Below, one piece after another: positions 12,452 through 25,600 of a stretch of DNA of 64,000 nt. Where the stretch lies: positions 26,557,201 to 26,621,200 of the forward strand of contig CP099846.1 of NCBI GenBank assembly GCA_030062745.1, in the 5' to 3' direction. The notes under the pieces were generated by a model. It was not told the origin of the DNA. It saw nothing but the letters and a program-made list of their open reading frames with translations, and made no database searches. The position numbers were made by a program, and so were the translations under genes. The first letter of the stretch is position 1, and every line of letters begins with the position of its first letter. The DNA comes from Capitulum mitella (lineage: Eukaryota; Arthropoda; Thecostraca; Pollicipedomorpha; Pollicipedidae).

Positions 12452-14489
12452 GCCACAGCTGATATAAACCCAGGCAACAATTCAAAGAACCTTGTGTGGC
12501 AATTACCTGATTCAAGCCAAAAGACAGGCATTCCTGTTTGGCACCAGACATAAATCACAAGGGCATCATGGGAAGGAGCTGCCATGTTCAGTTCTAAGCA
12601 GACATGTGCCAGGATCACCATGGAATGCAGGTTATCCCCATGTTCTAGCAAACCCCTTGTTCACTGGGGCAGGTCACTGCATCATCTTGGAGAGGTTGTG
12701 TCCCTATGGAGCAAGGCAGTGCCCAAGAGACCCAATGCTTACCCCAGGCAGCTTCAAATCTGATACAAAACCAGGATAACATGCATTCCATCTGGATCTC
12801 AGAACATGTCTGCTTCTAAGGCACTTCAAAATCCCTTAGCATCATTTCCTTCAATGCCTGGGACAGAACCTCTACACCACCAGGCTCATCATTCCTACTC
12901 AAAGATCAGCTCTGCCTCAGCACATGCCCCAATACAAATGTGCACTAAGACAGAATGACTGCATTCAAAAAGAGAAAAGAGTTGGTCATACAGCTGTCAA
13001 ATGCTTCACATGAGCAATACAAATTATACAAACATTAATCAGCATGACCATGTACCTTTCCTGACAACTCAGTTACAAAAGCACTAACTGCTAAGACAAG
13101 CCATCAGCAGTCAGGCCCCAACAGAAACCTGCAGAACTGGTCAGAACTGCAAGCCATGCTTTGCTCAACTCCTTGCCTGAGATGGGGAAAACAAGATTTG
13201 CTCCAACCACTGCATCACTTTCTGATTTATAGCAATGATACTGCATGACAAATAGTCCATATTTTCATTTACCATACATAAACAACATGCTTATGCTGGA
13301 TTTATCAAGCCTGGTGTGAGCAACAAGAAAACATTCACTTCTTATCTCTTGCTACTCTCAATGCCAGCAGGGATGTCTATTTGTGTTCTTTTGAGAAGGC
13401 CCTGGCCCAACCAATGTTGATTTGGCCCCCTAAAGTTGGTTTGGGCACCTCAGTATTTTCTGTTGTTTTTAAAGGAGAATGAGCACTAGTCACCAAAAGA
13501 ATGAAGGCAATCGATATGAGATAGGCAGATTGTAAGGAATCGAGTTTAAAGCAGTGTATCTATCTATTTTTCTATCTTCCATCTATATGTGTACCTATAT
13601 ACATGGGGATAAACACAATTTTCTTATAAATAGTAAGTAGTTATAGTATAGTAAATAGTATAGTAAATAGTAAGTAGTACGTAGTTTCTTATAAATATAA
13701 AAACTAAAATAGTAAATTTCCATTGTGCAAAATAAAGCATGCTAAATGTTGTTTAGAAACCCACATTTGGGGGAGGGGGAGATTAGGCTGTCAGGCTCTT
13801 GGCTCAGCCCCCAACCATTCATGAAAAGTGCCACCCAAGTGCCAACACTCTTTTATTATGATGCAAGTGCTGATAATTTAAATGCAAAACAACATTTGAT
13901 AAACTCAAGCCTACCACCACCATCATGCCATCATCATCTCCATCACCCACACTGCTTATGCCTGATTTAATATCTGTCACATAAACCAACAGGAAGAAAA
14001 ATGTTCCATTCTCCAACATTAATTGGTCTCATATGGCTACCCATTGGGCTATACAGGCATTCTGTTTCAATCTGGTGGGGTTTGATGGCAATACAACACT
14101 TTTCACTTTTTTATAGACCACTTTTGCTATATATGCAATCCAGAAGAGCTCATAAACTTTCCTATGAAGAAAATGGTGACACTACTAATATGGTTTCCAA
14201 AGGAAATAGAGATATATTTTATCATAAGCAAACATGACTGGAATAGGCTGCACCATTTTGTTTTCCCTGCCTTTGTCCCATGGGTGCCCTATGTACTGTG
14301 TAACATTTGATGAAATCATCAAAAAATGATTCCAGTGGCTGCAGTCCAATTAACAGATATTCATGGGCATAATGTTGTGCTGAAGGTGCAACCCCACACT
14401 GGAGGCACAGTATAGGACACTAAAGGCCACAGGCTGATAAAGGGTACCATCTGACTTGGTTCCATCCAAGAGAGGTTAGGCCATGCAAC

Positions 14490-14515
14490 TTAATAGCTTA
14501 GGTTAGGTTAGGTTT
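14490..14515 (+). repeat. Short interstitial TTAGG repeat
   Basis: Three to four consecutive TTAGG units, partly degenerate, end in TTTAG. This is the arthropod telomere repeat at an internal site. Confidence 0.75.
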
Positions 14516-14958
14516 AGTTCCAGCTGGAACAACTGTCATTTTCTGGTGTCACGGAGCGCCAAAAAATTTATACTCCGAGAGAAATTTTGCACTCCCCCCT
14601 CAAAAGACAAGGGCATTTTTACTCAACCAGAGTCTGAAATTGCCCAGTGTCTCCCCTCCAGTTCATGGTTTACCACTGATACTCAGCTACAAAAGAACAT
14701 TTTGAATTTATGGTCAGCCACCTTCTATCCCCCCTGGTCAATGACTCTGCTGATCAACCATATAGACCCAGGAAACCAGTTTGCCTCCCAAAACAGAGCC
14801 ACTGGATCTGTCCCTGCTGGCCACATATGCTTGCAAAGCACCCAGTTAGTCCCTCACATAAATGCATGACATTTTGTATTCGAGTATTGAAGAGTATTTG
14901 TACTCTGACACCAGGAAGGAAAACCAGATTTCCAACACTGTTTGGTTCTGTTGGGCTG

Positions 14959-15045
14959 GGTAAGGTTAGGTTAGGTTAGGTTAGGTTAGGTTAGGTTAGG
15001 TTAGCTCAGGTTAGGTTAGGTAAGCTTAAGTTAAGTTAGTTATCT
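14959..15045 (+). repeat. Interstitial (TTAGG)n array
   Basis: About nine uninterrupted TTAGG units are followed by diverging copies (TTAGCTCAGG, AAGTTAAGTTAG). The array lies inside CpG-depleted domain 1. Confidence 0.9.
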
Positions 15046-15597
15046 TGTTTATTATTCATTAAGTTAGGTTAAACTGATGACATCATTAGGCCCAAAATAC
15101 CTTCACCTTGAGAATTGCCCTTTTTTACTTTGTTACCATGGAATCACTGCAGAGGTCAAACAGTCAAGTGGTGCAGCAGTCAGCAATGAATGGAATGACA
15201 AAATTATTCAGTAATTTTTTCATTTTCTCCACTTTGGAATGATGTTATGCTGCATCTGAATCACAAGTATTTGCTTTAAAACCATCTGTTGTGTGATTTG
15301 TAATGCTATTTATGCTGCTTTTCAACACTTGGTGAAAATGTGATATATGGCTGGTTTGACTCACTTTCCAGAAACCATGAAGGCCAGAAAGATTTAACTG
15401 GCATCTTGTCAATAAACTGGATGGAAGCAAATACATCATTTCATTTTTAAGGCATCTCATACAGAAACCCAAGTTCATATTGGTAATAATATAAGTGTTT
15501 GGCCCCAACATTTCTGACAAAGCTTCCATTTAAAAGTGAGCTATGAATCTCCATGATGCCATGATGATGGGATCAAGCAACACAGCCACAAGGAACA

Positions 15598-18300
15598 CAC
15601 GAGCACTGACGCACAGCATGGTGCACATGGAGCCTTAAGGATAGCCGGCAAGAACTGGGGCAGTCAACCCACGTTAACCACGCTATTCGGGACAAACTAA
15701 AAATTACCTGGAATGATCCTTCCAGAGAACTGCAGGCTTCACACACCTGAACAAAACGAACTTCCAGATGCTAGCCGGATGTCACATTAAACGTGTACCG
15801 GGCTCACGCATGACAACAAACCACGAGGCATGGCCGTCTCCGCCCACGGTATGAGCCGAAAAAATCGTGCTAATGGATAACTTCTCTGCGAAGAATGGCC
15901 TTACGCCTCATAGCATGTATTCTTCGATCCTACGTGTGCGTCGTATTTGAAACGCGTTAACGGGATCGGTGAACTTAGCTGATGCGTAGTCCTCCCTGAC
16001 GAGGGACTGACGTTATTTCGTTAGCTCACGGTACCTGATGACTGACGGCTGACAAGACGCAAGACTTGACACGGAACTGGACACCTGAGTTCAAGAGGCT
16101 GTGCATCCTGACGCAAACAAGACTGATTCAAGAATGGAAAGCCGGGTTCAAGATGCTGTGTTCTACGTCGTAAACGAGCATAGTTCATCGGGAAGGATTA
16201 TGATTGACAGCTGGATGTACGGACACGGTATTACTAGAACAGTAATGATGAAATCTTGCCTGCAGTTGAAAACGCAGCCAAATAGCTGATCTGAGGCCTC
16301 TCCTCCATTGGCAAGTGCTGGTCAGAGTAACAGCACCTAGGAGCAAAAGTCACAAAGTGATCGCCGCCTTTGCTGTTGGAAAATTTAGCATGGGTAATGA
16401 TTGTCACCCTCTTGCGATCTTAAAATGCTTCGCTGTGGTATGTGCGTGATCTTGTCTTAGGTGGAGGAACCATTGGTGCTGGGATGCTGCGCCCCTGCCC
16501 CTCCCGTTCCGCCTTGGAGCTATTAACCAGGTGGCGTGAACTATGCGGAAATTTGATGAAAATGTAAAGTTGGGGGCGTGGGCCAGGACATACGATTTTT
16601 CACCAACTACCCTCGTTATTCGTGCAGACAGGCGCCGATGCAGAGGTGTGGGCAAGGGCGTAGGAAGCGGGGGCAGAAGGGCCGCGGCTCCCCTGAACTT
16701 TTTTGAAAGTGAACAGTGCGCTGTGTATGTTGAAGGGAGAGTTGATTCAAAATGTTTACTTTGCCCCCCCCCCGTTGAATAGTGTGTGCACTCCTGGGTG
16801 TGGGGCACAGGGGACGTGTGTCCGATCGAAAACCACATCAGCGCCCTTGCTCTCGAATGTGCCCTTGCTCCACCGAAATTGTCCCTGCTGGCCTCTACTT
16901 AGCTGAAGCTGCCCCTTCCAACGAAGATGCCCCTGCCCCACCGAAAACACTCCACCCAACTGAAAGCATTCCTGCCACATCCTCCCAAGGTGCCTCGTAC
17001 AGAGCCCTGCCAGCATTTGGTTGGGCTGAGCTCGCTTTGTACCTGGGCAACATGGGCTGAACTGTCCTCTGCGCAATTCAGATGCAGACTACCTGTGGTA
17101 TCTAAGGCACCCTTACCACCGTGAAAGTGCCCGTGCCTCTAAAGGTGCCCCGCCCAACTGGAGGCTCCCCTTTCTACCGAAGGCAGCCTCACCTGCACAG
17201 AAGGCGCTTCTAGTGTCAAAGCCCCTATCCCAAATGAAGGTGCTCTCGTCTGAGGCTTTCCATGGCGTCCCCGGAAGGACCGCCCTCCGCGACTGAAATT
17301 TCTGGGTCCACCCCTGCGTATAGGTCTGTATGTTCCACGGGGTCGGGGTTCGGTCATGGGCCAGAAGCTGTGTGCTGAACTTCGAGGCTCTGAAGACGTG
17401 CCTTTCCTTGCAACGTCACATGGCTTTGTGAGAACTTTGGAGACGACGGGGACCCGGACCATCCCTTGGCGAAGCCCGTGCACGAGGTCGTCAATGTTAG
17501 CGGGACCTCCTCACCTCGCCATCGAGGTGGGCAGGGACGGGCGACCGGCTGGGCCCCAGTCGGCGAATCTGTCGCCCTCCATCAGGACAACATTGGACAC
17601 GGATAGTGGTCGTTACTGCAGCTGGCGCTGAAGTGATGTACGTTTTCCAGACGCAGCGAGGCAATGGTGGAACAGCTAACGTGCATGCCGACCTGGAGAT
17701 CCTCATAGCTCCGACCTTACGCCAGAATATACGTGCCAGGATGAGGCACGAGGCTGGGCAGCGGGTTATCTCGCATCCTACCAGTTACCACCAAGTGCGC
17801 AGTGGAGCCAGAAGCAGGGGGGGGGGGGGCAGCAGGAACAAAGTGCTCCCCATTACCTGGTGAAATTTAGTATTAACCCTAATGGCTCGAAAAGTAGCCG
17901 TTGCCGCCCTTGCCGAAACACGTTCCGCCGATTCTGAACGTGCGGCGCGGGTCAGGCACGTGTTTGCACACAAACATTGCAAAAGGTGAAAGACGTATGG
18001 CTGTCAGCGAACCTGGTCCAGGACATAAATCACTGGTCCAGGATAAGCAAGCTATTTAGGGGTGCCTTGCACGGCGTTGTCACAGTTCGACACACGTCAT
18101 TTGAGTGATGGGAACTACCGTAAATTCCACAGAATTTTGAGTTGGCCACATTGACATCTATAACGCACACCACAAGAAACAAATACAAACTAACAAGACC
18201 TGCATTGAAGTGTTATGTAATACGTGTTGAGTATTAGAGTTCTGAAGCCGCAATGAAGGCATTTCAATGGCCATTTGTCAGGACGCCGAAGTGTATGCAC
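15598..18300. other. Intergenic DNA with a decayed minisatellite; no gene
   Basis: CpG frequency returns abruptly to normal at about 15598. Between about 16830 and 17260, phrases like GCCCCTGCCCCACCGAAA recur every 24-30 bp and are strongly diverged. Runs of C (16766) and G (17818) occur. No exon was supportable. Confidence 0.45.
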
Positions 18301-18365
18301 TACGAAGGACGGCCGTGGAGCTCAGCACGCAGCAGCGTGAGAAAAGAGCTGCCAGTCATTATGCC

Positions 18366-18371
18366 TTTATT
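18366..18371 (-). terminator. Candidate Sara polyadenylation signal (AATAAA)
   Basis: TTTATT on the plus strand reads AATAAA on the Sara strand, about 1.15 kb past the stop codon. It would give a 3' UTR of normal length. No transcript evidence is available. Confidence 0.35.
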
Positions 18372-18517
18372 TGAAATACAGTGTGTTGCTGACGATACGT
18401 GATCGGTCCACCACTCCGGATACCGACGATATACACTTCGCCCCGCTAAAACAAGGTTAATCACCGAATACCTATCAACTGATGATACACATCTGAAGGC
18501 ATATAGAAGTGGGAGCC

Positions 18518-18672
18518 AGGGCCGACCCGGCCGTACGTCTGAGGGTGAAGTACACCTCCCCGCCGTACGTCCGAGGGTGATATACACTGCCCACGCCCTG
18601 CGCCCCAGGCCTGAATGCACTGCCCCGCCCACACGTCCGGGGTGATACACTTCCGCACGCCACGGGGCTCGA
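18518..18672. repeat. Short minisatellite with a unit of about 31-37 bp
   Basis: Three to four copies share the core CGTACGTCYGAGGGTGA followed by TACAC. It lies just beyond a candidate Sara polyadenylation signal. Confidence 0.7.
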
Positions 18673-19517
18673 TACATCGCTACAACCGCGTTCCTCTTGC
18701 CGAGGCAATCCTTCGAGTCGCGCGACCGAAGGCGGGACACTCCCGTCCCACACGAGGAGGCGTGACACATCAGTGGGGTACACAACACGGCCGCGCCGGG
18801 GCCCCGAGCACCAGCACTCTACTCGACACACGTCTCCGGCCCACTCAGGCCAAGCATGACTGCATAGTCTCCGAACACACCCGGAACCAAAGCCGCACCC
18901 GGTCCCCGCGAGCAGGCCGGCTTCCGCGCCGAGCGACTACCGCCAACCCGCGCCTACCACAGCCGCAAAGCAAGCGCCCGGCGCCCGTACGTGCACCACA
19001 CTCGCAGCTACCGCGCGCGCTACATATTGCCCCGGGGTACACGAGACCGCGAATCTCGGGCGCCGGCGGCTGCGGGTCACGTCCGCCAGCGCTGCGTCGG
19101 CCCCGGTCCACACTGCCGCCGAGCGAGCCGGTCTGATCACAGGCCGAACGTGGCCGGTCCACCAAAGAGCCGGCGGCCGCGGCTCATCACAGCGCCGGAC
19201 GGCAACCGGGCTCCGTCGGGGACCCACGCGGCGGCGGTCACCGCCGCGGAGCCGACCGTCCGTCAGATCCCGCCGCTCCCGGCGGCCCGCGCCGGGAGGC
19301 CCATCCCAGACCGACCCGTCGCCGGCCAGTCCCGTCACCGGCCGGGCGGGGTCCCGCCGCTCGACCACCGCCGCCGCCGCTGCCACGGGTCCCCGACCGG
19401 CGGCCGCCGGCGACTCCGACCAGCCGGCGGCCAGCCCCAGGACAGGCCGCCGCCGCCAGGTGCCAGCACGGGCCGCCGCCGCCGGGGCCCGGTCGGACGG
19501 ACCGTCGGCCGCCGGTC

Positions 19518-19673
19518 TCAGCGATCGATCACGTGAAAGAGCAGCTCCAGGCAGACGGGGCTGTCGGGCACCTCGGCCGCGTACCGGTGCAGCACCGGCA
19601 CCAGCTCCGAGTCCAGCAGGTTCATGCAGGCCGGCGGCAGCGTGCCGCAGTTGCTGCCCGCCTCGTAGCCGAC
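19518..19673 (-). CDS. Sara: Sara last coding exon (19)
   Basis: Encodes [29 protein letters not shown] and a terminal [10 protein letters not shown] before TGA. This matches the YQAGSNG-LP--YMNDLDSALVPVIH end of vertebrate SARA. Confidence 0.97.
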   Translation of the reverse strand, partial: VGYEAGSNCGTLPPACMNLLDSELVPVLHRYAAEVPDSPVCLELLFHVIDR

Positions 19674-22600
19674 CTGGAATGCAAACACAAGCTGCACAGG
19701 AAGTCGACACACTGAATAATGAGTATCTTTAATCGATAAGACTCCCAATGTCAATGCCACCAATCATCGTCAATTGCAGGGGGAATGCGCAATATCCTCT
19801 GTAGAAGCCGTTAAATGCAATGATTACTATGGGTGGAAGCCAGCGGATAATCTGCAACCGGTATGGGCCTCAGCGCGCGATCTAGCGCCTTCGCTGAAAC
19901 CTCGGACCAGCTGAGACACCACCAATCATGGGTGTAGTTTTCTATCCTTTTGTGGGTGCTTCGGGACCCTCAGTATTGACTGGGCAAGCAAGATATGCAG
20001 ACAGAGCACGGAACCATACGGCCAGGGCACCCACGATAATGAAGGCTTCCCAGGACGCATGCATGCGCGGGCATCCCCAATCCACTTCAAAAGGCTGAAT
20101 TCCTGCTGTCATATGTCTCGCCGGAGTTGGAAAACACAATCGCCCGAGGCGCACGAACGACACCCGTCGTCTCTCCCACAGACGGCCGTCCAGCGTCGCT
20201 CCGTCTTCGGCCACCACGCACCACGTCGGCGTCGACGGTGGCGCGCAGCCCGACTCGGGTGCGGTCCGACTCGGCCAGCAGCGCCAGGTGCGGCGTCAGC
20301 GCCACGCACGTGCCGCGCGCCACCTCCTCGGCCAGTCGCGAGAAGTCGGGCGGCTCGCTGCCGGACCGCGCCACCGACTCCGAGACCTGCGGCGCCGGTC
20401 ACGTGTCACAGGTCAGCCGGCGGACCGCCGGTCACGGGTCACGCGTCGGCCGCCGGGCCGTCAGCCAACAATTTCCAGTTTTGCCAACAATCGAATTAAA
20501 AGCAACAAAATCAAGGTTTCAACCAGCAGTTATCCCATCTTGGTCAGACATATTCAGATTTCCGCACTGAAGAGCACGAAATACCACTTTATAATAAAAA
20601 CATCAATGATAAAATGGGTGCCATATGACCAAGACGTCAGTGCGTCCCTAAATCGCAATAATCACTGGACAAAATGTCGTCTACAGAAAACAACTGGGTC
20701 GACGTTAATTTCTTCAATCTGACGTCATTTCAACCAGTTGCGCACTACGGTACCAGTCCGTATACCCGGGACCTCAGACATCCCCTCGCTGCCTGCCGCG
20801 GTGACTCGGCCTACCTTGATCAAATACACTTCGGTCCAGCGTATGAGCTTGGCGTCGGCCACGTAGTCGGTGCCGTTGTGGATCCGGATGGACGGCACGC
20901 CGTCCAGCGGCTTGTCGTCGATCACGCTCCTCACCCTGGCCGACGGAAACCGGTTGAAGCCGCCTCACGACGCGCGCACACTGCGACACGCCGCGACGTA
21001 CCGTGCATTCCGGCAGACAGACATATTCCGGTGAGGCGTCAGACGACTCGCGTCAGACCACCCTCTAGTCCTCGACATGTCCACCCATCGAACAGCAGAC
21101 GGACATGTTCAGGACACGACAGAACGGCAAGCCGAGAGGAAGACGGACAGGCCAAACGGACGCAATCGGGCTGAGAGAGACAGATATCGAGAAACAGGAC
21201 AGCAAAGCAATTGCTAATCATGTGCCGACCAACCCGGCCAATACGTGCCGGTCAACCCGGTCAAGGCTCAACTCGAAGCGCGGACAGCAGGACGGAAGTC
21301 CGGCCCGCCATCTAGCGAGCGACGGACGTACCCGAGGTTGTGGCTGCGGTCGTCCTCCACCCACTTGATGCTGATCACCTCGTCGGGCGGCTCGCCGACC
21401 GGGCCACACTCGATCTTGTAGTCCTGCATCTGGCGCAGGCAGCCCCGCAGCGTCTGCATCGTGTCCGAGCTGATCTGTGGGACCGAGCGCACCCAGCGTG
21501 AGTTCTCCCGAATTTCACGGGCGCGTGGTGTGAGCTGTCAGTTGTTACGACCGTGGACTTTCCACAAATGAATCTTAAGATAGGACACCACGTTTTTTCA
21601 AGCTGTTAGGAAGAAGCAATATGTTAAAGTCTGGAACGTTACATGGCAAGGGCGAAGGAAGAATAATTCTTCCACGGTGCAAGCATGTATCTGCGCAATA
21701 ACAAAAAGGAGCCCATTCTTGAACCACGAGCTGTCAGACACGCCACAAACCGTGCGTCACTCAAGTTCCGAAATACAGAAATTCCCACGCCCAACAACTG
21801 CGACATTTCGAACCCCCCGCGGGCCTCACCTGAAACATGAGGCCGTCCTCGACGATGGAAGACTTGGCAGTCACGCCGGAGGCCGACTTCAGGGCGCCGT
21901 TGAACACGATGAAGCTGGCGCCGGTCACTGGAGAAGGACAGAGCAGTCAGGGGAAAGGCCGGCCCTCGATCACAGGCACAAACAATACGAGCAGGATCCC
22001 TGTCATCAAGCGGAAAAAAATCTTGGCGATGACAGTTACCTGTCACGGTGCGTGACGCAGTAAAGAGGGCGGAACCGGAGAAAAGGCTACGCTCATCAAG
22101 AGACAGTCTGCGAACGAAACACTGTGGATGGACAAACCCAGCCATGCTGCGCGAAGTAGCCAGCATCAAACGGATGTTAAATGGCTGAACTCAGCGCTGA
22201 ACTCAGCAACAACACATCACTTGATGATCATCAGAAAAGACCAGGCGGATTTGAGTTCAACCACACCTCCATCGTCGTCAATGAACCAGGCTCGTCCTTT
22301 GTTGGTTGGCGTTTCCGCTATTCACCGACGTCATCGCATTCCGGGGCCATTCCTCACCGCATCCTCTCGCGACAACGGTCGCGACAAGAATAAACTTTCG
22401 CCACCGGCCGGATACGAACCTGGAACCTTTCTGTTCCGAGACGAGCACGCCTGCTAGATCACGTCGGCCGCACACCGAACTCATTAAATAATCCCAGCAG
22501 CCATAAAACTCTCGAAAGATCCCGTGCGTGTGCGCCTCGTGAACCTCTCACACGACGAGCCGTTCCCGTCCCACAAAACTGGATCAGAAATCACGCAGAA

Positions 22601-25600
22601 CGCCGTCCATCGTGGGCGGTGCTCACCCTGCCTGGGCCGGTTTTGGATGTTGATGGCTTGCGTCTGGTACTGGCCATCCTCGTTCTGCATGCACACCAGG
22701 TGGCTGTCGGCCTCGCGGGAGAAGCTGGCGCCCAGAGCCAGCACGTGGTCGTTGCTGTTGTTGATGGCCTTCAACACCTGAACGAGAACACAGTGAGCCG
22801 CAGCGAATCCTTTCAAACGACAGCCAGCCCTACTTCTATTCCTGGCATTAAGCTCTCACACTTCGGAGGTTTCATATGCCTCAAACGACCACTGGAAAGA
22901 CTACTGAAACACACAAAAGCCTAATGGTTCCGAGCAACTAAAACAAAGGGAATACACAGATGTTTTTCACGGCTGGCTCTTGAATGTCATATGCAATGAG
23001 TTATCTTTAAATTAACACGGACACGTGTCTCACAGTCCCGCGTTACTCGTATCAAGTCAGTTTTTGTCCCTCGAAGAGAGAGATAATAGATAGAACAGCC
23101 AGCGAGCGCGCACCTGGTTGAACCTGTTTCGCGGGATCAGCACGGACGTCTGCTGCTCCTCCATGTGGATGTGCATGCCGTGCACGGTGGGCAGCACGTA
23201 GGCGAAGTTGCGGAAATCCTGCCGAGAGCCGAGCATCAAATCACCGCCCGCTTAACGTCACCCGGTCCACGTGGGTTCTTCTCACCGCTCCCACAGTCTG
23301 TCTCCGAACGGCCACTGACGGTCCGCTTCCCTGAGAAGACCCCAAGAAGTTGAATCCCGACTCCCCACAAGCAGACGGCAATGCCGGAAGCCGTCAATTA
23401 CGGGAGATACCGCAAGAACGGTGCCCGTCTCCGGCGCCGGCCCGACCCGCGGCCCGGACGGCCGCCGCCTCTCACCGCCAGCAGGTTGATGATCGTGTGG
23501 CCGACCTCGAAGAAGACGGGCTTGCGGTGCCGCACGCTGACCAGCGGGCACGGGTAGTAGCGGAACTCGGCGCCGAGCCGCAGCAGCAGCCGCAGCGGGA
23601 ACACCTGTCCGCAGGCCGCCGTCATCGGCGAGTGTACCGGGACGGAACCTGACACGGCCGCGGCGGTAACGCATGCCGGCAGGCCGCCGTCAGGGAGGTG
23701 GAGATACTGGGATCAAGTCTGACCCAGTCGTAGCAGAAGCTGCGGAGGGAACGCCTGATGGACCTGGGCCAGGGTGGGCAGAACGTAGTACCGCGCCCCG
23801 ATCTGAGCCTACCATAGACAGACGAAACAAACCACGTTCTGCAAAAACTCCTCATTCCAGTCTCATCAAAAAATGAAAGCGAAAAGGAAGAAGCAAAAAT
23901 ATCACAAGCGCCGGACATGGAAAATGGTAGCGTATAAAACAACACGCGGCAAGGCGTCCCACAATCATTTCTATAACAGCCGCTGCTGACATCGACCCCC
24001 GGTCGCTACTCACCTTGGCCCAGGGCGCCTCCCACTTCTGTATGAGCACGGCCACGAGGAACGGCTGCGGCGGGTACGGGATGTTGTGCAGGCACTGGAA
24101 CGTCGGGCGCAGGTACAGGAAGCCGCCATGCTCCTTCGACCCGAGGAACGGCACCGTAAACAGCGTGTGCCCCAGCTCCGTCACGAAGTTGCCTGGAACG
24201 GATCCGACGCCGACGCGTCAAGCTTCCTGACGTGGACGACAGCAGCGAACGCGAGAAAAATACAACGCCGATAAAAAGTGGACTACTGTTCAAGGTCTTG
24301 CCGTCACGACCGAAACTGGTGGATTCCCTTCAGAGCATGATCTGAGCAGCGCGTTGCAGTTACGTCAACGTGTTGAGTTTCACACAGTGGCGTTTAATTC
24401 GCTCAGCAGGCTCTCCGTGAAGGCCGGCAAGTTCTGTCCAGGTGGGCGCAGAGAGACTGACGACGTGGAGCATTTTCTGGCCGGCCAATTACTAATGGGT
24501 CCATTCTAAGTGCCACGCAAGGAAGTGGACACAATTCATCGCACAAATCACACAGAAAAGACCAGAATGCTTCCATATATCACAGTCCCATACTGCGCAA
24601 CTTTTGCGTTGGATTATTGGGTTTGAGGGGCGACTGACCGGACTTATACGTACAGCCCGTGAGAAGATTGCCATCAAAAGTACTGGCAGCAGTCTATGTT
24701 GAAACAGGCACCCCGTCAGCCGGCGGTGGCTGCACGAGACCCACCTTTGGCGGCCTCGGCGAACAGGTGATGGTAGAAAAAGAAGACGTCCTTTGGTAAG
24801 TTGGCCTCGTCCGGCAGGCTCTCGAGGATGACGACCACCTCCTCCTGGCCGACCGTGCAGAGGCCGTGCGAGGTGAAGATCCAGCAGGTCCGGCCCACAC
24901 AACAGTCCACTGCCGAACATATTCCACTCAACACTTCCAAAGTTTCAATTCACTGTTCAATAAATCACACATCTTCATACAATTCGCGAAACAACGATTC
25001 AACATGTTCCACACTCCATTCATTCAGAACAAACGTTCCTGCAGAGGGACACAGCCATTCACTGACGAGTATATACATGTCATAACTAGGAGCGGCGAAG
25101 TATAGGTACCCACTGCCCCCAATTACAAAAATACACAACGATCTCTCAGATCTTTCACGACGATCGACAGAGGACCACGACAAGCAACCGCTGAGTACAA
25201 AACCGCAGCAATCCGACAATAAATGGTAGAAGCTATATCACATCCGCGTACCACATGAACTAATCGCACTGCATGTCATGCAGGCCAACAACCACCAAGA
25301 AAAGCAGCACCACGTTAGAAACTCTGCAACTTCGTCACAGCATAACGCATATAAATTCAATCAACCTGTGTGATGCCTCTGGCACATTAAGCAGTTTTGC
25401 TCGATCGAACACATTTTCCACCAGAACGAAGTTTTAAACAACTGGCATAAACAAACTCAGACGACGGATAACCCAGAAACACGAACCGACACCGTCCGAC
25501 AGACTCCACATGCAGGACTCTTCGGCAGGTGCCCATCGACATCACACCTTGAAGTTGCACACACGGAACTAACGCAATCCCCAGCGCCACCGGCTCCCGT

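Larger units (their letters stand above)
11960..15597. other. CpG-depleted domain 1
   Basis: By eye only about seven CG dinucleotides occur in 3.6 kb, with none between about 11960 and 13510 and none from about 14890 to 15597. TG and CA are abundant. DNA on both sides has ordinary CpG frequency. The block contains two TTAGG runs and a local duplication. It has no supported gene; long-term germline cytosine methylation is the simplest explanation. Confidence 0.75.

Noticed and set aside
22398..22470. Functional tRNA gene
   Set aside because: The A-box/D-arm region is too short and the acceptor stem does not pair properly. Better explained as a SINE head.
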